Notes under the pieces: model-generated
Seen by the model: only the letters and a program-made list of their open reading frames with translations
What the model was told of the DNA's origin: nothing
The model's database searches: none
Shown: positions 35,883-45,071 of the stretch, one piece after another
Layout: each line of letters opens with the position of its first letter
How positions within the stretch are numbered: position 1 is the stretch's first letter
Made by a program: the position numbers and the translations under genes
NCBI GenBank assembly: GCA_007751255.1
Contig: CP036296.1
Location: forward strand, 1,984,001 to 2,048,000
Reading direction: 5' to 3'
Origin: Engelhardtia mirabilis
GTDB lineage: Bacteria; Planctomycetota; UBA1135; GCA-002686595
Length of the DNA stretch: 64,000 bases

Positions 35883-36635
35883 ATGGCCCGCTACGTCGCC
35901 CCCAAACCCCCCCGTGGCCGGTCGGCCGCGGGGTACCGCAGTCCCAATCAACTCCTCGGTCGAGGCGTCGACTCCGCCGGGGAGGGGCCGCGCGCGAAGC
36001 TCGAGGTGCACGGTCCCAAGGACATGCACGTGGGTGCCGGGACCCCGGCCGTCGTGGCCGTCGACTCGAGCTCGAACGGGGCCCGGGCCGCCAGCGCTCG
36101 GGTGGACGTGGCCCAGGCCGATGCTGCCGCCAAGCAGCGCATCGCGGCCCTCGAGACGGAGCTGAACGCGGCCCGGGCCCTGGAGCGGTCGGCGGTCACG
36201 CGCCTGGAGCGGGCTGAGGCCGGCTCGCGCTCCGAGCGCGAGGTGATGCTGGTCGAGGCGCGTTCCGAGCGCGAGCGCCTGCAGGAGGAGCTGCGACTGG
36301 AGCGCGAGCGCCACGACCGCGAGGTCGGCAAGCTGCGCGCACTGGTGGATCAGCGCGAACGCGAGCTGCGCACCCTGGCCCTGGAGATGGGCAAGGTGCA
36401 GGGCCGCCTCGAGGTCGCCGAGCGGCGCCTGGTCGACGCTCGCGAGGGTCCGGCCGCCCGCGCGGGTGCCGGGGCGATCTCGGTCGCCTCCAGCGGACAG
36501 CGGATCGAGCGCTTCGTGCTGCTGCCGATCCTGGCCGCCGTGACGATCCTGATCGCCGTCGTCGGCTGGCGGCACTTCAGCGCCGAGACCCCCGAGGTGC
36601 ACGCCTCCGGGTCCCTGGGCGCACTCGCCGACTGA
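35883..36635 (+). CDS. Coiled-coil protein with C-terminal membrane anchor
   Basis: 250 residues from the ATG at 35883. Residues about 75-190 are a long charged coiled coil (ARSERERLQEELRLERERHDREVGKLRALV). A single membrane helix lies near the C-terminus (FVLLPILAAVTILIAVVGW), with a short tail outside, so it is a tail-anchored or type II protein with the coil in the cytoplasm. No enzyme domain is visible. Possible roles are scaffold or cell-shape factor; function unknown. Confidence 0.75.
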   Translation: MARYVAPKPPRGRSAAGYRSPNQLLGRGVDSAGEGPRAKLEVHGPKDMHVGAGTPAVVAVDSSSNGARAASARVDVAQADAAAKQRIAALETELNAARALERSAVTRLERAEAGSRSEREVMLVEARSERERLQEELRLERERHDREVGKLRALVDQRERELRTLALEMGKVQGRLEVAERRLVDAREGPAARAGAGAISVASSGQRIERFVLLPILAAVTILIAVVGWRHFSAETPEVHASGSLGALAD

Positions 36636-36693
36636 GCGGAGGACCGGTTCGCCGAGCGCGTGTCCGATACGCGCGCGCGCAGCCTGGATCCCT

Positions 36694-36716
36694 GGTCGCA
36701 ACGACACGTTGCGACC
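36694..36716. terminator. Perfect 10-bp hairpin between 36635 and 36811
   Basis: ggtcgcaacg (36694-36703) and cgttgcgacc (36707-36716) pair perfectly around a 3-nt loop, 58 bp after the coiled-coil gene's stop. It is a good terminator candidate, though only cttc and not a U-tract follows. Confidence 0.5.
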
Positions 36717-36810
36717 CTTCGGACTCCCGCCGCGCGCCGGGCGATCGAACCGACGCCGAGCGGTCGTCCATTGTGCAGACCGTCGGCGCGCCGCAACCTG
36801 ACCGAGGACC

Positions 36811-38145
36811 ATGGACGCGCGACCAAACGGCGAGGAACGAGGTGGGCTGGCCCCGGCGACCTGGCGCTGGACCCGGCGTCTGGCCCTGGCGCTGCTCGTG
36901 GGCTCTCTGGGTCTCGAGTTGGCCCTGCGACTCGTCGGCACGGCGGCGGTCGACGGGCGCTTGGCTGCGGCACTCGCGAGCTTCGACCGGCAGTTGCCTT
37001 GGGAGGTCGCCGATCACGGAGACAGCGCCAAGGACGAAGCCTTCGCCCACCCCTTCCTCGGCTATGAAACGGTCGAGCGACACGAGCAGCTCACCGGCCA
37101 GCTCGCCTTCCTGGCCGACCTGGGGCCGGCGCGCGAGGCCTGGGAGGCGCAGCATTTCGTCGTGCTGCTCGTGGGCGGGTCGGTCGCTCGATTCGTCGGC
37201 GATCCAAGCGTGGGCGGCCTCGACGCCATGGGGGCCGAGCTCCGCGGGCTCCCGGCCCTGGGCGGTCGCGAGCCCTACTTCCTTTCGGCAGGTCGTCAGG
37301 CCTTCAAGCAGCCCCAGCAGCTGCTGCTCGTGGGCTACCTCGCGACCCTCGGCATCGAGCCCGACGCCGTGGTCAACCTCGACGGCTTCAACGAGGTCGC
37401 CCTGGGGTCGTCGAACCTGGACTACGGCCTGCATCCGATCTGGCCCTCCCACTACCACGCGGCGCACCTCGGCGGTCTCGACGTGCGTTCGGCGCCGCAG
37501 GTCGAGGCGACCGCGCGCCTGTGGAATCTGGCCGATCGCGCGCGCCACATCGGCCGTCGAGCGCGCTCGGCGCCGCTGTCTTGGAGCGTCCTGGCGCGGT
37601 TCGTCGCGGCCTGGCGCATCGAGCGACTGGCCGACGCCGCCGAGCGGGCCCGCGCGGACTTCCGTTCTGCACGTGCCGCGGACGACGGTTGGCGACAGTC
37701 CGAGGCGCTCCCGGCCCCGCCCGGCTCCGAGCTCGGTCTGACCCAGTGCGTCGACGTGTGGCGGCGCGGCTCCCTGGCCCTCGCGGCCCTGTGCGAAGGC
37801 CGCGGGATCGCGTACCTCCACGTGCTGCAGCCGGCGCTCGGTCACGATGGTTCGAAGGTGCCGGCCCCGGAGGAGGTGGCGATCCTGGCCGCCGCGGAGG
37901 CTGAGACTGGTTGGGCTGCCGCGGCCCTCGCCGGAGTTCGCGCCGGCTATCCGCGTCTGCGGGCGGCGGGCGCCGAGCTGGCCGCCTCGGGGGTCGCCTT
38001 CGTGGACGCCACCGACGTCTTCGCCGCGCGCACCGACGCGATCTACTACGACCTGTGCCACTTCCACCGCCCCGGCACCGAGCTCGTCGGCGAGCGCATC
38101 GGCGCGGGCCTGGCGGAGCTGTTGTCGAAGCGTCAGTCGCGCTGA
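36811..38145 (+). CDS. SGNH/GDSL hydrolase-like membrane-anchored protein
   Basis: 444 residues. An N-terminal helix (TRRLALALLVGSLGLELALRL) anchors an extracytoplasmic domain with SGNH blocks: LLVGGSVARFVG (Ser), NLDGFNEVALG (Asn) and YYDLCHFHRPGTELVGERI (Asp/His). It has no MBOAT neighbour, so it is probably a stand-alone esterase or acetyltransferase-like protein. Its stop overlaps the convergent cytochrome/monooxygenase gene by 13 bp. Confidence 0.78.
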   Translation: MDARPNGEERGGLAPATWRWTRRLALALLVGSLGLELALRLVGTAAVDGRLAAALASFDRQLPWEVADHGDSAKDEAFAHPFLGYETVERHEQLTGQLAFLADLGPAREAWEAQHFVVLLVGGSVARFVGDPSVGGLDAMGAELRGLPALGGREPYFLSAGRQAFKQPQQLLLVGYLATLGIEPDAVVNLDGFNEVALGSSNLDYGLHPIWPSHYHAAHLGGLDVRSAPQVEATARLWNLADRARHIGRRARSAPLSWSVLARFVAAWRIERLADAAERARADFRSARAADDGWRQSEALPAPPGSELGLTQCVDVWRRGSLALAALCEGRGIAYLHVLQPALGHDGSKVPAPEEVAILAAAEAETGWAAAALAGVRAGYPRLRAAGAELAASGVAFVDATDVFAARTDAIYYDLCHFHRPGTELVGERIGAGLAELLSKRQSR

Positions 38146-39638
38146 CCGTGCCAGACCCCGATCCAGCGCTGGACCTCGGCGCGCTCGGCCTCGTCCAGGT
38201 CGCCCGAGTCGTCGCTGTCGGCGACGCGCAGCAAGAGCTCGGGCTGGTCCCAGATGCCGTCGACCAGCAGTGAAGCCGCGGCGTCCTCCTCGGCGTCGAG
38301 GGAACCGTCGCCGTCGGCGTCGAACTGGTCGACCAGGGCCTGCCAGACCCGGTGCTCGTTGCCGGCGCCGCGAACGGCGTCGACGAGCGCCTCGCGCAGC
38401 CGGCCGAAGGCCTCCGCGTCCCGCGCGACGACGTGGCAGAAGACCTCGGCCATCTCCTGGTCCGAGCGCGCGCCGAAGATCACCCGGCGCGGTGGCCGAT
38501 GGGGGTTGCGCGGGTTCGAGGCGGAGTTGTCGAGGGTGAAGGCCAGCTCGACCGCCGTCCCGGCCGGCAGGATCGGCGGGTCGACGAACCAGTAGGTCGA
38601 CTGCCAGGCCGGGTCCCAATCGTCGATGGCGATCAGCGATCGGGAGTCGCCGTCGGGCAGCCGAGCGGTGATCTCGAGCCCGCGGCACACGTAGTGGGCG
38701 TGGGGTGTGATCGCGATCAACTCGGTCTCCACTGGCAGGGTGGTGGTCGAGCGCACCGAGTAGTCGCGCTCGCCGGGCAGCACGTGGATCGCGCCGCCGG
38801 TCAACTGGATCACCCCGAGCGGGCGCTCGGGCGGCTCGGTCGCGAAGTGCAGGCCCAGGCTGGTGCGGATCTCCTCCGGGCGGCCGGTGGTCACGAAGTG
38901 GTGCTCGAAGACCAGATCGGCGCCGGCGGGGAGCAGGGCGGCCGTGTGGTCGGGGAAGGCGCGCGCTTCGATGCCGGGGATCCAGCCCCCGAGGATCTCG
39001 CCCGGCGCCGCTTGGTCGACCTGCACCAGGCTGCCGGGTCCGGCCGCGCCCGCCTCGGCCAGGTCCCGCAGGGAGCCCTCGGGATCGATCCACAGGATCA
39101 CGTGGTGGACCGGCTTGGCGTTGGCGTGGCGGATCTCGACGCCGCGCAGGTAGCGGTCGCCTCCGAAGTCGGTGGACACGGCGAAGGAAGCCCACAGCTC
39201 GCCGCCGTCGGCGGGCACCAGGAAGGGTTGGTCCATGGTCAAGACCACATCGGGATCGCCCAGGGCCCAGCCGGGGGTGGGGGCCTCGAGCGCAATCGCC
39301 TCCGCGCCCTCGCCGGCAGCAGCGCCGTCGCGGCTCCAACGGGCAAGCAACCCACGCTCGTCGGCGGTCAGTCCGCGCGCACCGTGGAACACGTCGCCAC
39401 CGGCCCGCGGCTTCCACGGCGGCATCGAGCCGTTGGCTGTGACCTGCGCGATGGGCCCGGCCTTTCTGCGCGCGTCGTCGTAGTCGAGCAGCGCAAAGGG
39501 AGCCGAGCCCTGCGGGTTGTGGCACCCCACACAGTGCCGCGCGAGGATCGGAGCCACGTCGTCGACGTAGGTCACCGGCGGCGGGTCGGCGCAGGCGGCG
39601 AGGGCTGCGGCAAAGGCCAGTTGCAGGGCGCGCTGCAC
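38133..39638 (-). CDS. c-type cytochrome fused to copper type II monooxygenase-like domain and EF-hands
   Basis: 501 residues from a GTG start, with a lipoprotein-like signal (AFAAALAAC). Residues 25-105 are a cytochrome domain with CVGCH (Cys36, Cys39, His40). Residues 125-400 match the ascorbate-dependent copper monooxygenase fold, with likely copper ligands at KPVHHVILW (His178/179), FEHHF (His245/246) and PHAHY (His312/314). The C-terminus has two EF-hand-like loops, DADGDGSLDAEED and DSDDSGDLDEAE. It follows the redoxin gene by 2 bp. Periplasmic C-H oxidation with haem-delivered electrons is a plausible role; the substrate is unknown. Confidence 0.85.
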   Translation of the reverse strand: MQRALQLAFAAALAACADPPPVTYVDDVAPILARHCVGCHNPQGSAPFALLDYDDARRKAGPIAQVTANGSMPPWKPRAGGDVFHGARGLTADERGLLARWSRDGAAAGEGAEAIALEAPTPGWALGDPDVVLTMDQPFLVPADGGELWASFAVSTDFGGDRYLRGVEIRHANAKPVHHVILWIDPEGSLRDLAEAGAAGPGSLVQVDQAAPGEILGGWIPGIEARAFPDHTAALLPAGADLVFEHHFVTTGRPEEIRTSLGLHFATEPPERPLGVIQLTGGAIHVLPGERDYSVRSTTTLPVETELIAITPHAHYVCRGLEITARLPDGDSRSLIAIDDWDPAWQSTYWFVDPPILPAGTAVELAFTLDNSASNPRNPHRPPRRVIFGARSDQEMAEVFCHVVARDAEAFGRLREALVDAVRGAGNEHRVWQALVDQFDADGDGSLDAEEDAAASLLVDGIWDQPELLLRVADSDDSGDLDEAERAEVQRWIGVWHGQRD

Positions 39639-39640
39639 GG

Positions 39641-40324
39641 CTAGTCGCGGGCTCCCTGGGCGGGGAGGTCCGCCAGGCGGCAGCCGACCGCCGGGGTCCG
39701 CGCCGGATCCGGAGCGCGGCCGGCGAGGATGCTCTCGAGGGCCAGCTCCAGGTCGCGCCGACCGGGCCCGGGGCGCCGGACGCCGAGCGCCACCGCGCGG
39801 TCGTCCACGCGTCCGCGGTAGACCACGTCACCGTCGACGATCACCGCGGCCTCGGGCGAGATCGTCGCGCCGAAGCGCTCGACCCAGACGTGGCCGGGAT
39901 CGCGGACGGCCACGGCGTCCAGCGCGTAGTCGCGGGCGTGCTCGCGGATCGCTTCCACGGTCAGCGTGCGGTCCGGGTAGACGTGCCGGAAGGCGATGCC
40001 CTCGGGTGCGAAGCGTGCGCGTAGGCGTTCGAGCTCGGGCGCCATGGCGTTGGCGACCGGGCACTCGGTATCGAGGAAGACGAGTACGGTCGCGATCGCC
40101 CCCGGCTCCTCGGCGCGCACGGTCTGGCCCGCCAACCCCGTGGGTCGAGGCCGGAAGGGCGCGTCCTCGAGGTCCCAGTCCGCGGGGTCGCACAGGCCTC
40201 GAAGCGCGGACGCCGATTCCGCCGCTGGCGGACTCGCAGCGGCGCCACCGTCGCCGCAGCTCGCCACGAAGATCGACGGGCCGATCGACAGCAGGGCGAA
40301 TGCGATTCGGCGAAGCGTGGGCAA
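39641..40324 (-). CDS. Redoxin/thioredoxin-like lipoprotein
   Basis: 227 residues if translation starts at the TTG at 40324, with AAGGA upstream, giving a clean lipoprotein signal (RRIAFALLSIGPSIFVASC). The ATG at 40432 adds 36 non-signal residues. The core is an AhpC/TSA-type fold: VLVFLDTECPVANAMAPEL has a single peroxidatic-type Cys, followed by GIAFRHVYPDRTL and PEAAVIVDGDVVYRGRVDD. Such proteins commonly precede planctomycete cytochrome/copper monooxygenase genes. Here the gap is 2 bp, so the two are co-expressed and probably share a redox function outside the cytoplasm. Confidence 0.8.
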   Translation of the reverse strand: MPTLRRIAFALLSIGPSIFVASCGDGGAAASPPAAESASALRGLCDPADWDLEDAPFRPRPTGLAGQTVRAEEPGAIATVLVFLDTECPVANAMAPELERLRARFAPEGIAFRHVYPDRTLTVEAIREHARDYALDAVAVRDPGHVWVERFGATISPEAAVIVDGDVVYRGRVDDRAVALGVRRPGPGRRDLELALESILAGRAPDPARTPAVGCRLADLPAQGARD

Positions 40325-40486
40325 CGTATTCGTCCTTGGTGGGGAGGGCTCACCGTCCTCGAACTCGAGCCCCCGGGGCCGTCCTGAATCCCCAGACCCT
40401 AACGCGTCGAGTCCATTCCGCAATCGAACCACCGACGGCGCCTGGGCCCGTGGCGGATCGTCGCCCGCGGATCTAGGCTCGACCCG

Positions 40487-41521
40487 ATGAATGAGTTCCT
40501 TTCCCCATCCCTTTCCGAACCCCTTGCCGCAGGACGTGAGCTGGTCGTCGGCCGCTACCTCCTACGCAACGTCCGCCCCGGCGACGAGGTCGGACTCGTG
40601 CGCCTGTTTCGAAGCTGCTTCCCCCCCGATCCTGGCGTCTTCCAACCGAGTTCCGAGAGCCTGTGGCGCTGGAAGTACGGCGCGCCCGAAGGGCCGCTCT
40701 CCTGCCTGGCGGAGACCCTCGACACCGGCGAGATCGTCGCCCACGTCGGAGGTCTGGCCATGCCCATGCGCTGTGACGGCAAGCGACGCCTGACCGTGCA
40801 GTGCGCCGACCACATGGTGGATCGTGAGCACCGCCGCTCGCTCGAGGGGACCAGTCTCTTCACGCGGCTGATGTACCTGTGGATCGAGAACCACTGCGGC
40901 ATGGGCGGTGCATTCCTGGCCTGGGGCTTTCCGTCGCCACGGGACTCTCGAATCGGCGAGCGTCAGCTCGGCTACCGAGCGCTGCAACCGGTGCGTCCTC
41001 TGGTGCGCGGAATCGACCGGGGCGCCGGGGCCAGGTCGGCCTCGGCGGGTGTCGTCGACCGATTGCCGGCCGACGCGGGCGAGCTGTGGGAGCGCACGAG
41101 CACCCTGGTGCGCCACACCGTCGAACGCAGCCAGTCCTACCTGGAGCGTCGCTATGGGGACGGGACGGACAGCCCCTACCGCGTCGTCGCCCTGCCGGGA
41201 CGCGGGCTGGCGGTAGTTCGGCCGGGCGGCCTCGAAGATCGGGTCGCCCACGTGCTCGAGTGGATCGTGGACCGCGACGACCACGAGGCGGCCGAACTCC
41301 TGCTCGACGGGATCGACCGCGTCGCCGGGGCGCTCGACTGTCCACAGACGGGAACCTGGCTGCCCACATGGGACCGAGGGCACGACTGGTTCCGTTCCCA
41401 GGGGGCGGTGGTTCACACCATCGCACTGCGACGCACCGGACGGTCCTGGGATCCCGAGCTGCCGATCGAGGAGCTCGACGCCGGCGCCTACTTCTCCCTG
41501 GGCGACATCGACTTCCTCTGA
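40487..41521 (+). CDS. GNAT-family acetyltransferase-like protein
   Basis: 344 residues. The N-terminal half matches GNAT proteins: LRNVRPGDEVGLVRLFRSCF, WRWKYG, EIVAHVGGLAMPMRCDGKRRLTVQCADHMVDREHRRSLEGTSL (acceptor beta-strand and the Q/RxxGx-like loop). The GFPSPRDSRIGERQLGYRAL segment is typical of the larger GNAT members encoded with glycan loci. The C-terminal half is less conserved and may be a second degenerate GNAT lobe. It is divergent from the redoxin gene. Substrate unknown. Confidence 0.75.
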   Translation: MNEFLSPSLSEPLAAGRELVVGRYLLRNVRPGDEVGLVRLFRSCFPPDPGVFQPSSESLWRWKYGAPEGPLSCLAETLDTGEIVAHVGGLAMPMRCDGKRRLTVQCADHMVDREHRRSLEGTSLFTRLMYLWIENHCGMGGAFLAWGFPSPRDSRIGERQLGYRALQPVRPLVRGIDRGAGARSASAGVVDRLPADAGELWERTSTLVRHTVERSQSYLERRYGDGTDSPYRVVALPGRGLAVVRPGGLEDRVAHVLEWIVDRDDHEAAELLLDGIDRVAGALDCPQTGTWLPTWDRGHDWFRSQGAVVHTIALRRTGRSWDPELPIEELDAGAYFSLGDIDFL

Positions 41522-41555
41522 TCCGCTGGCTCGAGGCGCCGCTGATCGATCGCGG

Positions 41556-43157
41556 TCAGGTGCCGCGGTGCAGACCCGTCAACGGCGCGTAGCTGGGCCG
41601 CGCTCCCTGGCGACGGGGCCCAAGGCGCGCGGCGATGGCGCGCCAAGGCGCCGATCGTCCGGCTGCGGCGCGCAGGTTGCGTAGCGCCGTACGGGCGACG
41701 AACGCGCGCTCGAACAGGCGCCAGTCCAACCACAGGCCGAAGCGGCGGCCCTCGTAGCGCCACTTGCACCAACGGCGTAGGAGTCGGAAGTAGGGCCGCC
41801 AGGGCAGGCCGGGCTCGGCTGCGGCGTAGGCCTGGTAGAAGCACCACACGATCGCCTGCAACTCGCGCCGGTCGGGGCGGAAGACACTCCTGGGCGGCGG
41901 CGGGTAGTACCAGGGCAGTTCGAGGAACAGCGGCTGGAGCCGCGCGTGCTCCTCGAGGGTCGCCGGGTCGGTGAGCTGGCCCTCGTCGATCAACCGGTGC
42001 CAGAGCTCCGTGCCCGGCGCCGCCATGAACATGTACCAGCACACGTCCATGTCGGGCTGGATGGCGTGGATGCGCTTGAGCGTTTCGAGCGAGCGGACCA
42101 GGGACTGTGGCGTCTCGCCGGGCAGGCCGACCATGAAGTTGAGCGACAGGTGCAGGCCCACCGCGGCGAATCGCCGCGCGGCCTCGTAGACGCTCTCGAC
42201 ATCGATGTCCTTGTGGACGCCGTCGGCCACCTGTTGGTCGCCGGTCTCGTAGCCGACGTTGACGCTGCGGCAGCCCGAGGCCACCAACAGCCGCAGTTCG
42301 TTCTCGTCGAAGGCCAGGACCTGGTCCAGCCGGCCGTTGCTGTACCACTCGATCCCGAGGCCAGATTCCAAGAGGCGCCGGGCCAGGTCGACCACCCGCG
42401 CCTTCTGGGTGAAGAAGTTGTCGTCGTAGAACAGCACGGTGCCCGAGCCGCGCTGCTTCAGCTCGGCCACCTGCTCGACCACCAGCTCGGTCTCGAGCGG
42501 CCGGAAGGTCCGCGTCCCGACCGGGATCCCACAGAACCCGCAACGGTGCGGGCAGCCGTGGCTGGACATGTAGTTCACCAGCCCCTGGGCGGTGATGTAG
42601 GCGTCGGGGTCGTCGATCAGGTGGTAGGGCAGCAGGGCGTGGCTGGGATCGGGCGCCGTCGGACGGTCGGGCTCACGCACCAGGTCGCCGCCACCCGAGC
42701 GGTGCGACAGCCCCGCGATGCCATCCAGGCCGCGGCCGTCGCGCAGGCGGTCGGAAAGCTCGACCGCGGTCACCTCCGCCCGGCCGCGCACCACCACGTC
42801 GACCCAGGGCGCCAGGTGCGGCGCCTCGTAGAGGTGGGCGAGCAGGGTCGGATTCCAGCCGCCCCAGACGATCGGGACGTCCGGCCAGCGGCGACGAATG
42901 CGCCGCGCCAGGGACAGGCCGGTCCGGATCTGCCAGCCACCGATGATGCTGAGACCGACCCACAGGGGGCGCTCCATCGAGCCCAGGCGCCCGGCGATGC
43001 CCGGGTCCACGTTCTGGTCGACGGCGAGGACGTCATAGCCGTGCTCGATCAACGAGCGAGCCAGGGTCAGCGGGGCCAGGGGCAGGCCGAGCAGCTTGTC
43101 CCGGTCCGGCTGATCGGGCTCGACGCGAGGAAAGAGGAGCAGTATTCGAGCGGTCAT
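41556..43157 (-). CDS. B12-binding radical SAM protein
   Basis: 533 residues from the ATG at 43157; the open frame extends further but the added part is not family-like. Residues about 1-140 form a Rossmann-like cobalamin-binding domain (ILLLFPRVEPDQPDRDKLLGLPLAPLTLARSLIEHG). The cluster motif is CPHRCGFC (Cys202, 206, 209). VNVGYETGDQQV and FMVGLPGETPQSL are typical of the class B radical SAM methyltransferase and anaerobic cyclase group. The C-terminal 130 residues are helical and basic. It likely methylates or rearranges a lipid or natural product; the substrate is unknown. Confidence 0.88.
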   Translation of the reverse strand: MTARILLLFPRVEPDQPDRDKLLGLPLAPLTLARSLIEHGYDVLAVDQNVDPGIAGRLGSMERPLWVGLSIIGGWQIRTGLSLARRIRRRWPDVPIVWGGWNPTLLAHLYEAPHLAPWVDVVVRGRAEVTAVELSDRLRDGRGLDGIAGLSHRSGGGDLVREPDRPTAPDPSHALLPYHLIDDPDAYITAQGLVNYMSSHGCPHRCGFCGIPVGTRTFRPLETELVVEQVAELKQRGSGTVLFYDDNFFTQKARVVDLARRLLESGLGIEWYSNGRLDQVLAFDENELRLLVASGCRSVNVGYETGDQQVADGVHKDIDVESVYEAARRFAAVGLHLSLNFMVGLPGETPQSLVRSLETLKRIHAIQPDMDVCWYMFMAAPGTELWHRLIDEGQLTDPATLEEHARLQPLFLELPWYYPPPPRSVFRPDRRELQAIVWCFYQAYAAAEPGLPWRPYFRLLRRWCKWRYEGRRFGLWLDWRLFERAFVARTALRNLRAAAGRSAPWRAIAARLGPRRQGARPSYAPLTGLHRGT

Positions 43158-43284
43158 GGCAAGTGCCCCGCAATGTACTCCTGTCCGAGTCCAGTGCGCG
43201 GTCAATCGCTCCGCCCGGCCGATCTCTTCGCCCGGTCGGCCCGCTGTCCCGCCGACCCGGCCGTGCGGCCGGCGGATGAGTGGC

Positions 43285-44643
43285 TCAGACCAGGCCGTAG
43301 GCGACCATCGCGTCGGCCACCTTGACGAAGCCGGCGACGTTGGCGCCGCGTACGTAGTCGATCGAGCTGTCCGGGCGCTCGCCGTAGTCCACACACTTGG
43401 CGTGGATGCCGGACATGATCTGTTGCAGGCGGCGATCCACCTCGTCGCGGTCCCAGAAGTAGCGCTGGGAGTTCTGGCTCTGTTCCAATCCGCTGACTGC
43501 CACTCCACCGGCGTTGGCCGCCTTGCCCGGGGCGAACAGAACCTCTTGGGACTGGAAGTGGTGCACGGCCTCGTTGGCCGTGGGCATGTTGGCGCCCTCG
43601 CAGACCATGCGAATGCCGTTGAGCGTCATCTGGCGCGCGGCGTCCAGGTCGATCTCGTTCTGGGTCGCACAGGGGAAGGCGGAGTCGGCCTCGAATTGCC
43701 AGGGCTTGGCGCCTTCGTGGTACTCGATGCCGTCGAAGTGCTCGGCGGCCTCACTGATGCGGCCGCGGCGGACCTCCTTGAGGTCCATGATCCAGGCCAG
43801 TTGAGCCTCGTCGATGCCGCCCGGCGCGTAGATCGTCCCGCCCGAGTCCGAGAGGGTCAGGACCTTGGCCCCGAACTGCTGCAACTTCTGGGCGGCGTAG
43901 GTCGCCACGTTGCCCGAGCCCGACACGAGGCAGCGACGGCCCGAGAGGTCCTCGCTGCGATGGCCGAGCATCTCGCGCGCGAAGTACACGGCTCCGTAGC
44001 CCGTGGCTTCGGTGCGCACCAAGCTGCCCCCGTAGGACAGGCCCTTGCCGGTCAACACGCCTGTGTAGCTGTTGGTCAGGCGCTTGTAGTGACCGAACAG
44101 GAAGCCGATCTCCCTGGCGCCGACGCCGATGTCGCCGGCCGGGACGTCGCGGTTCTGCCCCACGTGGCGGAACAGCTCGGTCATGAAGGACTGGCAGAAG
44201 CGCATCACCTCGCGGTCGCTCTTGCCCTTGGGATCGAAGTCGCTGCCGCCCTTGCCGCCGCCCATGGGCAGGCCGGTCAGGCTGTTCTTGAAGATCTGCT
44301 CGAAGGCCAGGAACTTCAGCACGCTGAGGGTCACCGACGGGTGGAAGCGCAGGCCTCCCTTGTAGGGCCCGATGGTGTTGTTGAACTGGATCCGGTAGCC
44401 GCGGTTGAGCTGCACCTCGCCGCGGTCGTCCTCCCAGGTGACCCGGAAGCTGATCACCCGGTCGGGTTCGGTGATGCGGTCGAGGATGCGCGCCTTCATG
44501 TAGGCGTCGTTGCCGAGCACCATCGGCATCAGGGACTCGACCACCTCTTCGACCGCCTGTTGGAACTCCAGCTCACCGGGGTTCCGGTAGCGCACGGTGT
44601 CCATGAAGGTATCGAGGTCGGTGGGGGTGGTAGCGGTGGGCAT
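43285..44643 (-). CDS. gdhA: NADP-specific glutamate dehydrogenase
   Basis: 452 residues, the normal length for hexameric bacterial GdhA (EC 1.4.1.4), which makes glutamate from 2-oxoglutarate and ammonium. Highly conserved stretches are RVTWEDDRGEVQLNRGYRIQ, PYKGGLRFHPSV (substrate Lys), LPMGGGKGGSDFDPKGKSD (catalytic region), PAGDIGVGAREIG and SGSGNVATYAAQKL (nucleotide binding). VCEGANMPT and FAPGKAANAGGVAVSG complete the signature. It is monocistronic, with 424 bp between it and the divergent arsM. Confidence 0.97.
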   Translation of the reverse strand: MPTATTPTDLDTFMDTVRYRNPGELEFQQAVEEVVESLMPMVLGNDAYMKARILDRITEPDRVISFRVTWEDDRGEVQLNRGYRIQFNNTIGPYKGGLRFHPSVTLSVLKFLAFEQIFKNSLTGLPMGGGKGGSDFDPKGKSDREVMRFCQSFMTELFRHVGQNRDVPAGDIGVGAREIGFLFGHYKRLTNSYTGVLTGKGLSYGGSLVRTEATGYGAVYFAREMLGHRSEDLSGRRCLVSGSGNVATYAAQKLQQFGAKVLTLSDSGGTIYAPGGIDEAQLAWIMDLKEVRRGRISEAAEHFDGIEYHEGAKPWQFEADSAFPCATQNEIDLDAARQMTLNGIRMVCEGANMPTANEAVHHFQSQEVLFAPGKAANAGGVAVSGLEQSQNSQRYFWDRDEVDRRLQQIMSGIHAKCVDYGERPDSSIDYVRGANVAGFVKVADAMVAYGLV

Positions 44644-45067
44644 GGGCGCTGCGGGTTGCCGAGGTCCGTCGAGTCGGGTGGGTCCGGGAGGTTAGGTCAC
44701 CGCTCGGGCCGGTGGAAGGCTGGCTCGAACGGTCCAGGAGGACGCATCGCGTCGTATCGCTCCCCGTGCCGTCGACCGAGTCGGACCCGAACTCCACCGC
44801 CGCGACGCCCAGACCGGTGCCGTTCTCCTGCGTGGGAAACTCCTGCCGCCGTCATCTGGCGGGTGCCCAGGCGCGGCGGACCCTCGCAGAGTGCCTCGCG
44901 CTCCACTGCGCTGGTCCGACCCACACGGGGTCGACCCCCCGGGCCCGCTCCGCCCGGGGGCGCGCGGGTGGGGGCATGCCCGACTACGATCGCGTGCGCG
45001 GCGAGATCGCCCGGCTGGTCGCGCGCCCGCCCTTGCTGAGGGGCCAACGAACCGAGGAACCGAATCC
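44644..45067. other. 424-bp divergent region between gdhA and arsM
   Basis: It holds the promoters of gdhA and arsM, a strong hairpin at 44936-44960 and a possible 31-codon leader ORF (44976-45071) whose stop overlaps the arsM start. I see no ArsR-type gene and no clear operator. Confidence 0.5.
44936..44960 (+). promoter_or_regulatory. 9-bp GC hairpin in the arsM leader
   Basis: cccccgggc (44936-44944) pairs perfectly with gcccggggg (44952-44960) around a 7-nt loop, 108 bp upstream of arsM. Without a U-tract it is not a standard terminator, but it would be stable in the leader RNA and may contribute to control. Confidence 0.4.
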
Positions 45068-45071
45068 ATGA
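44976..45071 (+). CDS. Possible 31-codon leader ORF coupled to arsM
   Basis: The ATG at 44976 opens a 31-residue frame (MPDYDRVRGEIARLVARPPL onward) whose TGA overlaps the arsM ATG as ATGA. A G-rich run precedes the ATG. It has no cysteine and no family resemblance. Coupling by a 4-nt overlap is the only support; the frame continues upstream without a stop, so it may be chance. Confidence 0.25.
   Translation: MPDYDRVRGEIARLVARPPLLRGQRTEEPNP

Noticed and set aside
36577..39831. 1,084-codon open frame on the - strand
   Set aside because: It runs out of frame through the cytochrome/copper monooxygenase gene and antisense to the SGNH gene, with Arg/Pro/Ala-rich low-complexity translation.
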